Shown piece by piece: positions 7,596 through 14,728 of a stretch of 15,488 nucleotides of DNA. The notes beneath the pieces were generated by a model that was not told the DNA's origin, made no database searches, and saw nothing but the letters and a program-made list of their open reading frames with translations. Positions within the stretch are counted from its first letter, which is position 1, and each line of letters starts with the position of its first letter. Both the position numbers and the translations under genes were made by a program. Origin of the DNA: CAJBLF01 sp964560855 (GTDB taxonomy: Bacteria > Patescibacteriota > Gracilibacteria > Absconditabacterales > Absconditicoccaceae); NCBI GenBank assembly GCA_964560855.1, contig CAZLLU010000019.1:1-15488 (forward strand), read 5' to 3'.

Positions 7596-8243
7596 TTATT
7601 TCTTTTCTTCTTTTTTCTCTTCCTTTGCAGGAGCAGCAGCACCTTCAGCGGCACCTTCAGCAGGAGCAGCACCTTCAGCAGAAGCTTCTTCTGCAGTTTC
7701 TTCAGCCACTGTAGCGACAATAACCAAAGCTTGTTCAGGGTCATCAAGAACTTCAACCTTATTGGATATTTGTATGTCCTTAACGAAAATTACATCATTT
7801 ACGTTCTCGATAGAAGAAATATCGATTGTAATATTGTTTGGTAGATCTTGAGGGAATGCTTCCACTTCGACAAAGTCCTTGATAAGTTGGATTTGTCCGA
7901 GGTTTAGCTTCTCTACAGAAGATTCACCTGTGAGCTTGATAGCTACTTCTGTCTTTACCTTTTCATCAGCCTTGATTGCAAGGAAATCTATGTGCATCAA
8001 TACATCAGTTACAGGATCGACTTGGATATCTTGGATCAAGACAAGCTGATTGAGTTTATCTCCCTCGAGCATGAGCGGAGTAGAGTATCCTGCTTCCTTA
8101 TATCTCTTGATGAAGTCATTCTTGTTGCATGCGACAGTGATAGGCGCCTCTAGGTGTTTTCCATAGATGATACCAGGAACCAACCCTTCTTTTCTGAGCT
8201 CTTTGGCCTTCTTATCTTGGCGAGAGATTACCGTGAGTTTCAT
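7596..8243 (-). CDS. rplY: 50S ribosomal protein L25 (CTC/TL5-type)
   Basis: A 215-aa protein that binds 5S rRNA. The N-terminal L25 domain (about residues 1-90) includes KELRKEGLVPGIIYGK and VLMHIDFLAI. The C-terminal beta domain of the longer CTC/TL5 form spans about 91-180 (AFPQDLPNNITIDISSIEN, VLDDPEQALVIV). The last 35 residues are a low-complexity Ala/Glu/Gly then Glu/Lys tail (AEGAAPAEGAAEGAAAP), encoded by short internal DNA repeats near 7626-7690. It starts at ATG 8243, 61 bases after rplS, without a Shine-Dalgarno site or UGA codons. Confidence 0.94.
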   Translation of the reverse strand: MKLTVISRQDKKAKELRKEGLVPGIIYGKHLEAPITVACNKNDFIKRYKEAGYSTPLMLEGDKLNQLVLIQDIQVDPVTDVLMHIDFLAIKADEKVKTEVAIKLTGESSVEKLNLGQIQLIKDFVEVEAFPQDLPNNITIDISSIENVNDVIFVKDIQISNKVEVLDDPEQALVIVATVAEETAEEASAEGAAPAEGAAEGAAAPAKEEKKEEKK

Positions 8244-8304
8244 TGTATATAATGATAGATAATAAATGATAAATTCTTTTTATAAGCTATTGACCAGTAT
8301 CCAA

Positions 8305-8727
8305 TTATTTTCTCTTTTTCTTTCCTTTGTTCTCCTTAACCTTACCTGCTTCCTTGTTGAGAAGATCGATATCTCTCTTATCAGCAGTGATCTTGGATTT
8401 GAATCTTGCATCCTTTCCTACCTTATCTCTGATATAGTAGAGTTTAGCTTTTCTGACCTTGTATTCATCGAGTAAGATAATCTTATCGAATTTGTTGAAT
8501 GACAATGGATAGATCTTTTCGACCTCTACTCCAGCTACAACACCTCTGACAGTGAATGTTCCATCAGCATGCCCTGGTTTCTTTATCTTGATGATGAGGC
8601 ATTTGAATCTCCATATTCTATTGGTTTCTATGTCCTTTTCATGGATTTCGATCTGCATACCGACTTTTACGTCGATGATCTTTGCTCCGTTCTTGTCATA
8701 GAAATGTTTGAGTCTTTCGATATTCAT
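8305..8727 (-). CDS. rplS: 50S ribosomal protein L19
   Basis: A 140-aa protein at the interface of the two ribosomal subunits. Family signatures are GMQIEIHEKD, GTFTVRGVVAGVEVEKIYPL and KVRKAKLYYIRDKVGKDAR. It has a C-terminal extension of about 30 residues that is lysine-rich (KENKGKKKRK end), longer than the E. coli protein of about 115 aa. It starts at ATG 8727 with only a weak purine stretch (AAAGAATAAG) upstream. trmD and rimM, common partners of rplS in other bacteria, are absent here. Confidence 0.94.
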   Translation of the reverse strand: MNIERLKHFYDKNGAKIIDVKVGMQIEIHEKDIETNRIWRFKCLIIKIKKPGHADGTFTVRGVVAGVEVEKIYPLSFNKFDKIILLDEYKVRKAKLYYIRDKVGKDARFKSKITADKRDIDLLNKEAGKVKENKGKKKRK

Positions 8728-8762
8728 CTTATTCTTTTTAAATATAAATTAAATGATTACTT

Positions 8763-8834
8763 GATTACGGATTTCGCATTGCGAATTTTTTACATTCGCT
8801 TGTCCTTGAAGGGGTAATTCGAAATTCGTAATTA
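8763..8834. repeat. palindromic intergenic repeat, copy 1
   Basis: GATTACGGATTTCG (8763-8776) at one end pairs imperfectly with AATTCGAAATTCGTAAT (8816-8832) at the other. A related element lies at 9421-9470. Both are preceded by a similar AAATTAAATGATT flank. They sit between genes of the ribosomal run and would form a hairpin in its transcript. Confidence 0.55.
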
Positions 8835-8864
8835 TTTAATACATGAATTAATAGTAAAAATAAG

Positions 8865-9008
8865 TTATTTAGCCTTTTTGTTCATGACTTTAGCTTTCCG
8901 CTTCTTTTGTTGTTCGAGATTTCTTCTGACGTCCATAATGACGACTTTTTCGACTCTGAACAATGCTTTGTTGAGCTTTCTTTTTGCGTTGGTCTTTAAT
9001 CTTGTCAT
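8865..9008 (-). CDS. 47-aa basic protein, possibly bS21-like
   Basis: The protein starts MTRLKTNAKRKLNKALFRVE and ends with RKAKVMNKKAK, about 40% Lys/Arg, with a predicted continuous helix. ALFRVEKV followed by DVRRNLEQQKKRKAK vaguely recalls ribosomal protein S21 (ALRRF, EVRRREF, KRRRK), but the match is weak and the protein is shorter than usual S21. It lies between the 83-aa unknown and rplS on the same strand, which supports a ribosomal or RNA-binding role by context only. Its start region is nearly identical to that of rpsL (see the leader repeat), which supports the ATG at 9008. Stop is TAA; no UGA. Confidence 0.6.
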   Translation of the reverse strand: MTRLKTNAKRKLNKALFRVEKVVIMDVRRNLEQQKKRKAKVMNKKAK

Positions 9009-9055
9009 ACTATAATGCTAAATTGTTAAAATGCAGAATTAATGAAATGATAATG
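9009..9055 (-). repeat. duplicated leader upstream of the 47-aa gene
   Basis: On the minus strand the bases just before the start codon contain TTTTAACAATTTAGCATTATAG, nearly the same as the sequence before the rpsL start (10409-10455). The match runs for over 40 bases with few differences. Both end directly at the ATG, so this is a shared translation or transcription leader rather than coding sequence. Confidence 0.65.
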
Positions 9056-9128
9056 TGATGAAATGATAATGTGATAGAAAGTAGAGATGGGATAAATAAT
9101 TCATTCCATCCATATCGGTCTAATCTAT

Positions 9129-9380
9129 TTATTTTTTAAGTCCTTTTTTTGCCAAAGCTTCGTCAAGCATTCTTTGGGTAACTCCCATTTTCTTGAGTCT
9201 TGCATTAGCTTTTTCTCTAGTCTTGAAGATCCATTTTGTCTCTGTACCGGCTTTGTTCTCTTTTTTCATAAGATCAACATATCGTGCAATAGCCTTTTCC
9301 AATTTTTTACCAGATTTTTGGCTTGCCCGAGAGACATTGTACATCATGTGCTTATATTTTGCACCGCTTGTATTTCCCAT
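9129..9380 (-). CDS. unknown 83-aa basic protein in ribosomal gene cluster
   Basis: I do not recognise a family. The protein begins MGNTSGAKYKHMMYNVSRAS, contains KKLEKAIARYVDLMKKENKAG, and ends RMLDEALAKKGLKK. It is strongly basic, probably mostly helical, and has no Cys pairs or membrane segment. It starts at ATG 9380, with stop codons closely upstream, and ends in TAA. It is located between rpsG and the 47-aa basic gene, on the same strand, where fusA and tuf often lie in other bacteria. The context suggests a ribosome-associated protein, but this is inference. Confidence 0.7.
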   Translation of the reverse strand: MGNTSGAKYKHMMYNVSRASQKSGKKLEKAIARYVDLMKKENKAGTETKWIFKTREKANARLKKMGVTQRMLDEALAKKGLKK

Positions 9381-9420
9381 TTTACTTACTAACTTACATA
9401 ATAAAATTAAATGATTGTTT

Positions 9421-9470
9421 GATTACGGATTGCGGATTTTTTTAATTCGAAATTCGAAATTCGTAATTAT
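9421..9470. repeat. palindromic intergenic repeat, copy 2
   Basis: ATTACGGATTGCGGATT (9422-9438) can pair with AATTCGAAATTCGTAAT (9452-9468). AATTCGA is also repeated in tandem at 9444-9457. It is related to the element at 8763-8834 and lies between rpsG and the 83-aa gene. It has the form of a small miniature repeat or RNA hairpin. Confidence 0.55.
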
Positions 9471-9489
9471 GTAATTGGTTAATCGTATA

Positions 9490-9942
9490 TTAGTTTACGT
9501 ATTTTGCCATGTATGCAAATGCCTTATTCGCTTCAGCCATCTTGTGAGTCTCTTCCTTCTTCTTGACTGCGTATCCTTGATTACCGTATGCTGCCAATAT
9601 TTCTTCAGCTAATTTCTTATACATAGGCTTACCGGTCTTGGATTTTGTTCCGTCGAGAATTCGTTTGAAAGCGAAGAATAGCTTCTTGTCTTGTTTTACT
9701 TCCACAGGGACTTGATATACTGAACCTCCCATTCTCTTGGACTTGATCATAATGTTAGGGGAAGCGTTTTCGATAGCTGTTTCCAACACTACTTCAGGAT
9801 TCATATGTCCGCTAGATTTGATCTCCTTGAGCATGTCGCTGTAGATTTTCTTTGCGACACTCTTTTTTCCGCTTTTCATAATATAGTTGATGATTTTCTC
9901 GATTTTGGCGTTACCCATAGAACCGACGATTGCTTTTGACAT
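9490..9942 (-). CDS. rpsG: 30S ribosomal protein S7
   Basis: A 150-aa primary 16S rRNA-binding protein of the small-subunit head. Signatures are KIINYIMKSGKKSVAKKIYSD, LETAIENASPNIMIKSKRMGG, YQVPVEVKQDKK and the C-terminal HKMAEANKAFAYMAKYV. Length is normal for the family (about 156), with a short N-terminus. It starts at ATG 9942, 43 bases after rpsL, which is the conserved start of the str operon. No UGA codons and no Shine-Dalgarno site (the upstream sequence is TCGTCATCATC). The usual next genes fusA and tuf are not here. Confidence 0.97.
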   Translation of the reverse strand: MSKAIVGSMGNAKIEKIINYIMKSGKKSVAKKIYSDMLKEIKSSGHMNPEVVLETAIENASPNIMIKSKRMGGSVYQVPVEVKQDKKLFFAFKRILDGTKSKTGKPMYKKLAEEILAAYGNQGYAVKKKEETHKMAEANKAFAYMAKYVN

Positions 9943-9985
9943 GATGATGACGATAATAATGATAAATAAATGAGTTTAGGAAAGA

Positions 9986-10408
9986 TTATTTAGCCGCTTT
10001 TGGTCTCTTTGCACCGTAGAGCGATCTTGATTGTTTTCTCTTGTCGACAGAGTTTGCGTCATATTTTCCTCTGACGATATGATATCTCACTCATGGAAGA
10101 TCCTTTACCCTTCCTCCTCTTACGAGTACAACACTGTGCTCTTGAAGTGTGTGGGATTCTCCAGGTATATATGCCAAGACTTCAGCTCCATTGGACAATC
10201 TCACTTTCGCGAATTTCCTCTGCGCTGAATTCGGTTTCTTAGGACCCATGACAGATACTTTCAAGCAGACACCTCTCTTGAATGGAGCTGGTTTGTCGAC
10301 TCTCTTGTTGCTGTTGAGCTTGTTGATACCGAACTGCAAAGCAGGAGCTTTGGACTTGTAGGTCTTTTGTTTTCTTCAGTTCTTGATCAGTTGATTGATA
10401 GTAGGCAT
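9986..10408 (-). CDS. rpsL: 30S ribosomal protein S12, two UGA-Gly codons
   Basis: A 140-aa decoding-centre protein. It starts MPTINQLIKN, then a UGA codon in the position of the conserved Gly before RKQK. KKPNSAQRKFAKVRLSNG and GGRVKDLP follow, then a second UGA for the conserved Gly of PGVRYH. It ends SRSLYGAKRPKAAK. Standard-code reading would give only the middle 82 residues. It is the first gene of the ribosomal run, with rpsG next. The wild-type Lys residues at the usual streptomycin-resistance positions are present (PKKPNS and RVKDLP). No Shine-Dalgarno site; the leader is duplicated before the 47-aa gene. Confidence 0.97.
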
Positions 10409-10475
10409 ATTATAGTGCTAAATTGTTAAAATGTATAATTGATGAAATGTATAATGCAGAATTGATGAAATGTAT
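10409..10475 (-). repeat. rpsL leader with tandem repeat
   Basis: Next to the rpsL start is the leader shared with the 47-aa gene (9009-9055). Beyond it, ATTGATGAAATGTAT occurs twice about 24 bases apart (from 10439 and 10463). The rest of the gap to 10714 holds two hairpin-capable repeats (10507-10525; 10525-10532 with 10558-10565), a probable rpsL promoter, and no convincing gene. Confidence 0.55.
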
Positions 10476-10534
10476 GAGGTACGAATTGAACTTTTCAAAA
10501 ATTCAGCGTAAACAAAAAATTTACGTGTTGATGT

Positions 10535-10562
10535 AATATAGGGAAAATAGATAGGAAATCAA
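10535..10562 (-). promoter_or_regulatory. probable sigma70 promoter of the rpsL ribosomal run
   Basis: On the minus strand TTGATT (10557-10562), a 16-base spacer and TATATT (10535-10540) lie about 127 bases before the rpsL start. The -35 hexamer is the same as in the proposed topA promoter. An inverted repeat GTGTTGAT/ATCAACAC (10525-10532, 10558-10565) brackets the promoter and could be an operator or a leader hairpin. Confidence 0.45.
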
Positions 10563-10714
10563 CACAAAATTGACAAAAATGCATAAATTAGGCATATTCA
10601 TATTTTTTCATAAAAAGAAGATCTCTATCAGAATGAAGATGGACGATTCTCCTGCGGTTTCAAAGAATTTCCTTGATTCCCATACAGATATTCCTTTTCT
10701 GTTTCTTTTTAAAT

Positions 10715-10746
10715 AAAAAAAAGGACAGCGTGTATTCACGCCGTCC
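10715..10746 (-). terminator. Rho-independent terminator of the adhesin gene run
   Basis: On the minus strand GGACGGCGTG, loop AATA and CACGCTGTCC (one mismatch) are followed by a run of eight T. It begins 36 bases after the stop codon of the 617-aa gene. Confidence 0.9.
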
Positions 10747-10781
10747 GGTTGTAATGATTAGTATGTATTTTACGTAGATAG

Positions 10782-12635
10782 TTATTGTTTGATAAATCTT
10801 TTCAGGCCAATAAAATTGCCCTGTTTATCAGCAAAAACTAATTGATAGTTACCTGCAGTGAGATTGCTGACTTGTATAGTCGTATATTCTGAATCGGGCT
10901 CAGTCATAAAGACTACTTGTCCAAGTGTATTTACGATATACAATGCTTTGATCTCTTGAAGGTTTATACCTTCCAGATTAATCTGGTCAGTAGTTGGATT
11001 TGGGTACATATTGATGTTCTTAACAGCATCAACATCTTCGATACTATTGGTACCGTTACCAGTAGCAATAGTGATATAGATGCCTGCATCATCGCTACAA
11101 CCATTCAAATCCATGTAGCTATAGGTTATTAGGTGAGTACCAGTACCAGCGGTACTAGCATCAAATGTTGAACCGATAAAGCTACCGGTTGGTCCGTCAA
11201 ATGACCAATCACGTCCACTTTCAGGAGCAGGATAAACATATCCAGCCATATTTAGTGGAGGAGTTCCTGTCGTAAATGGCCCAGGAACAATTTCCCAAGT
11301 CACATATGGCAGAGGATTGATCACTACATAATGGTCAGTAGTTGCTGAACAACCACCATTATTTACTGTATACGTCAAATGATGCGTTCCTGCACCACAG
11401 ATTTCTGTATATAGTGTGTCGTTTCCTACTCCAAGACCGGTCCATGTACCTCCCAACGGAGATGCTGATAAAGCAATATGTTCTTGTAAACATACCGAAG
11501 TTGGTATATTGATGACTGGAGTTGGTACTGGGTTTACATTAATAGTAATGTTTGCAGTTGCTGAACAGTTGTTCGATCCGGTAACGGTAACTACATAGGT
11601 TGTGTTTCCTATAGGAGTTACAGTAATGTTGTTTCCTGACTGTCCAGTACTCCATGTATAAGTAGAACCGGTTTGATTGTTTCCTGCAACCAAATCAATC
11701 TCATCACCTGCACAAATAGTTGTGCTTGATGTAGAGATTGCTACGTTCGGAGCAGAAGCTACTGAAATCGGCATAACAAAAGCAGGTCCACCCTGACAGC
11801 TGTTTACTCCAGAAACTGTTATGTCTCCAGAAGTATTTCCGATATTCACAGTAATACTTGTTCCATTATTTGTAATAATGGTTGATCCCACGGGAACTCC
11901 CCATGTATAACTAGTAGCATTAGGAATTCCAATAGGAATTGAATACGTCACTCCCATAGTTCCTGCACAGATGCTGGTCGGACCGTTAATAGTCGTTGCA
12001 GATCCGGGGATAGGATTCTGGGTAAGGGTAATAATGCCATTCATTACTGATTGACAACCTGCTGCATTTTCTGCAACACATTCTACTGTTCCAGTAGTTC
12101 CGATACCAGGGAAGGTAAGGGAATTACCGGTACCTATCATGGTTATTATTGGATTAACATCATCCACATAGCGCAGATGATATATTGTACCATTAACAGA
12201 TCCACTTAGGGTAAAGTTACCTGACGCAAGGCCAGGGCAGAATGTAGTAGATGTACAGGTTAAAGTGAATGGTGTAGGATCATTCAAAGGTATTACGGTT
12301 GCTGCACCGCTTGTTGATCCATCACATCCACCATCACCGATAACCGATGTAATTTGGTAAGTTCGGGTTTGGGTAGGTGTTACAATCAGGTGATACGGCG
12401 AAGCTGTGATTCCGGTAACTGTCCAGACATTGATTCCATCTGTAATGGTAATGTCATAGGTCGTTGCCCCAGAGAGATAGACGGGGATATCCGCAGATTC
12501 CCCAATACAGATGTTGTAGTAGCCATTTAAAGAAGCTGTTGGTAGGGGACTACCCTTAAGCATAAGGGTGTCATCCTGACCAATAACCGAAAGACTAAAC
12601 AACATAACGATTATTATGATGATATTTTTTTTCAT
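10782..12635 (-). CDS. secreted Ig/PKD-like repeat adhesin with T9SS type A sorting domain
   Basis: A 617-aa protein with signal peptide MKKNIIIIIVMLFSLSVIGQ and about six repeated beta-sandwich-like segments rich in Thr, Gly, Asn and Val. Each has a recurrent Cys pair pattern such as TTICAGDEIDL and GSNNCSATANITI, typical of Bacteroidetes gliding/SprB-like and PKD or Ig-like surface proteins. The C-terminal 75 residues form a T9SS sorting domain (NINMYPNPTTDQINLEG, YIVNTLGQVVF, LTAGNYQLVF, LKRFIKQ end). About 70 glycines are all GGN. The start follows an A-rich stretch typical of Bacteroidetes initiation, with no Shine-Dalgarno site. It is the third gene of a run, 17 bases after the 370-aa gene, and ends in TAA followed by a terminator. 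Adhesion or surface role inferred. Confidence 0.9.
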   Translation of the reverse strand: MKKNIIIIIVMLFSLSVIGQDDTLMLKGSPLPTASLNGYYNICIGESADIPVYLSGATTYDITITDGINVWTVTGITASPYHLIVTPTQTRTYQITSVIGDGGCDGSTSGAATVIPLNDPTPFTLTCTSTTFCPGLASGNFTLSGSVNGTIYHLRYVDDVNPIITMIGTGNSLTFPGIGTTGTVECVAENAAGCQSVMNGIITLTQNPIPGSATTINGPTSICAGTMGVTYSIPIGIPNATSYTWGVPVGSTIITNNGTSITVNIGNTSGDITVSGVNSCQGGPAFVMPISVASAPNVAISTSSTTICAGDEIDLVAGNNQTGSTYTWSTGQSGNNITVTPIGNTTYVVTVTGSNNCSATANITINVNPVPTPVINIPTSVCLQEHIALSASPLGGTWTGLGVGNDTLYTEICGAGTHHLTYTVNNGGCSATTDHYVVINPLPYVTWEIVPGPFTTGTPPLNMAGYVYPAPESGRDWSFDGPTGSFIGSTFDASTAGTGTHLITYSYMDLNGCSDDAGIYITIATGNGTNSIEDVDAVKNINMYPNPTTDQINLEGINLQEIKALYIVNTLGQVVFMTEPDSEYTTIQVSNLTAGNYQLVFADKQGNFIGLKRFIKQ

Positions 12636-12652
12636 AACTTTTATTTTTTTTG

Positions 12653-13765
12653 TTAATAATTACTGCAACCATTATTGTCTGTTACTCGTAGAAACATGTT
12701 GCTCATTCCTACGGCCGGTACTGGTACCGAAATGTTGGTATTGTTGGTTGTACTATTTGTCGGAACAGTATAGTACAAAGTAGTAGGAGTTCCGCTTGGT
12801 GTGGATGTGTTCCATATCTCGAATGACCAAGGCGCTGCTCCAACAAGGCCAGTGATAGTCACGTTGGCAAAGTTGCCTACACATTCAGGGTTTTGATTAC
12901 CGGTAACGCTAGTAGCATACGGTAACGGGAAGATGGTCATAGGTATATTGTTTGATGGCATTACACAACCATTGCCGTTTGTGACATCTACAGTAACGAT
13001 TTGATCATCGGTCAAAGCAGTAGTGGTATAAGTTGGTATTGAACTATTTTGTACTGAAGTACCATCAATTTTGAAATCGTAGTTAACACCACCAGTTGCA
13101 ATGAATGTTACACTACTTTCTGCACATACTGAGTTGTCAGGTGTAGTAAGCGTAGCAGTCGGTAAGGCAAAGATAGTCATAGTGATGCCTGTTGATGTCA
13201 TAGAACAACCACCAGCATTGGTAACCTCTACGGTTATTTCCTGTCCATTGGTTAATGTTGATGTACTGTAGATATTATTTGCACTGTTTTGTACTGTAGC
13301 ACCGTTAACCATAAAATTATAGTTTATACCTCCGCCTGCAGTAAAGGTCACCAAGGTGCCTGCACATACTGAGTTGTCAGGTACGGTAAGCGTCGGTACT
13401 GGCAAAGCCAATGTTACAAAATCTATTGTATCCGTTGCTGAACACGTTCCGTTATCTACCCTGAGAATAACCTCTTGTTCGCCTGCTGTAAAGGCGGATG
13501 CAGGAATGTACGTATTATTGTTTCCAGGACCTTGTGTAACAGATCCGTTGACATAGAATTGATAGGTAGACCCTGCCTGAGTAGCCGCACTAAAAAAGAT
13601 ATCGTCACCGACACAGATAGTATCGTTTTCATCTGGATCTGAATTGGTAAGTGTTGCTGTAGGCGTAGTTGCACCTTTCATAACAAAAGATTGGGCATTC
13701 ATTGAACCACTTATTGTGATGAGACACACGATAGTGCATATCATCATTTTCATAATTTTTTTCAT
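12653..13765 (-). CDS. secreted Ig-like repeat protein, no sorting domain
   Basis: A 370-aa protein with signal peptide MKKIMKMMICTIVCLITISGSMNAQ. It contains at least three repeated segments built on TLTVPDNSVCAGTLVTF, GGGINYNFMVNGATVQ, SVCAESSVTF and GGVNYDFKIDGTSVQ motifs. A C-terminal module (GNQNPECVGN, APWSFEIWNTS, VPAVGMSNMFLRVTD, NGCSNY end) is shared with the 298-aa gene. It stops right after the module, without the T9SS tail of the downstream gene. The stop codon TAA overlaps the same GCSNY position where the 298-aa protein has two further residues. No UGA codons. It lies 41 bases after the 298-aa gene and 17 before the 617-aa gene, so cotranscription is likely. Function unknown; adhesin-like. 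Confidence 0.88.
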   Translation of the reverse strand: MKKIMKMMICTIVCLITISGSMNAQSFVMKGATTPTATLTNSDPDENDTICVGDDIFFSAATQAGSTYQFYVNGSVTQGPGNNNTYIPASAFTAGEQEVILRVDNGTCSATDTIDFVTLALPVPTLTVPDNSVCAGTLVTFTAGGGINYNFMVNGATVQNSANNIYSTSTLTNGQEITVEVTNAGGCSMTSTGITMTIFALPTATLTTPDNSVCAESSVTFIATGGVNYDFKIDGTSVQNSSIPTYTTTALTDDQIVTVDVTNGNGCVMPSNNIPMTIFPLPYATSVTGNQNPECVGNFANVTITGLVGAAPWSFEIWNTSTPSGTPTTLYYTVPTNSTTNNTNISVPVPAVGMSNMFLRVTDNNGCSNY

Positions 13766-13806
13766 AATTGCTTGTTTTGATTGTTTTACTTCTAATTTGT
13801 ACCGAT

Positions 13807-14703
13807 TTACTGAAGATAATTACTGCATCCATGGGCATCGGTGATCCGTAGGAACAGGTTTGTAAGACCAACAGCCGGTACAGGTACCGAGATGGTGGCG
13901 TCGTTATTGCCAGTGTATGTTACACTATTTTCCGGAACATCATAGTATAATGTACTAGGATTTCCGCTTGATGTGTTCCAAATCTCGAATGTCCAAGGAG
14001 CTGTTCCAACAAGACCAGTGATGGTCACATTGGTAGAGTTACCTACACATTCAGGGTTTTGATTACCGTTAACTGTGGCCACTGGTGTGGGCCATACGGT
14101 CATATTAATTCCGGATGAAGTTGCTGAGCAACCGTTACTGTTGGTGATAGTTACTGTGACAATGTCACTGTTTACCAACGTACTAGTTGCAAAAGTACTA
14201 CTTCCTCCTGATTGTTTTGAGATACCGTTTACTTTGAAATCGTAGGTGGTACCTCCTGCTGATGCGTTGAATGTGACTAATGTCCCTTGGCAGCATGCTG
14301 TGTAATTGCTTACCAGCGTTGCTGTAGGAGCAGCGTCTACATACATTTCAGCAAATGCCCAGCGATTTAAGTCGCTTCCTGATTGATAGATACGTAACCA
14401 ATATTGGTAGATTCTTCCTGCTACTGCAGATCCGCTTGAAGGCACTGTCGTTATTATGGATGTGCTGATAAGCGTCCAAGAAGTCCAAGAAATTCCTCCA
14501 TCGTCTGAATACCGTTCACGGAGTTTCAATGAATCGATGATGCCGGAAGTGATTCCTGCTTCAATCGTTCTTGATGACCCCTGACAAACGGACATTGGAC
14601 AGTTAGGTGCTGAAGAGCATGAGCTGCCATTGATGGTTGCGTTCTGTGACCAGGAGACAATGCTAAGCATCATTAATAACATGAATGCAATGATTGTTCT
14701 CAT
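13807..14703 (-). CDS. secreted Ig-like repeat protein, first of three adhesin-like genes
   Basis: A 298-aa protein with signal peptide MRTIIAFMLLMMLSIVSWSQ. An N-terminal part (about 25-130) with SLKLRERYSDDGGISWTSW and IYQYWLRIYQSGSDLNRW reads like a Bacteroidetes carbohydrate- or Ig-like surface domain. Then come one Ig-like repeat (ATLVSNYTACCQGTLVTF, TTYDFKVNGISKQ) and the shared C-terminal module (GNQNPECVGN, APWTFEIWNTS, VPAVGLTNLFLRITD, GCSNYLQ). No T9SS tail and no UGA codons; stop is TAA. The A-rich initiation region (AAAAAAACAAAAAA) lacks a Shine-Dalgarno site. It follows a 53-codon ORF by 25 bases. Confidence 0.88.
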   Translation of the reverse strand: MRTIIAFMLLMMLSIVSWSQNATINGSSCSSAPNCPMSVCQGSSRTIEAGITSGIIDSLKLRERYSDDGGISWTSWTLISTSIITTVPSSGSAVAGRIYQYWLRIYQSGSDLNRWAFAEMYVDAAPTATLVSNYTACCQGTLVTFNASAGGTTYDFKVNGISKQSGGSSTFATSTLVNSDIVTVTITNSNGCSATSSGINMTVWPTPVATVNGNQNPECVGNSTNVTITGLVGTAPWTFEIWNTSSGNPSTLYYDVPENSVTYTGNNDATISVPVPAVGLTNLFLRITDAHGCSNYLQ

Positions 14704-14728
14704 TTTTTTTGTTTTTTTAAATTTGTTA

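Noticed and set aside
1..10408. UGA read as Trp (code 4)
   Set aside because: TopA and S12 have Gly, not Trp, at the UGA sites, and TGG is used for Trp in the same genes.
10633..10716. short plus-strand frame before the adhesin terminator (also a UGA-Gly frame in the same place)
   Set aside because: Under 35 codons, no start signal and no recognisable motif; could be a gene remnant but cannot be supported.
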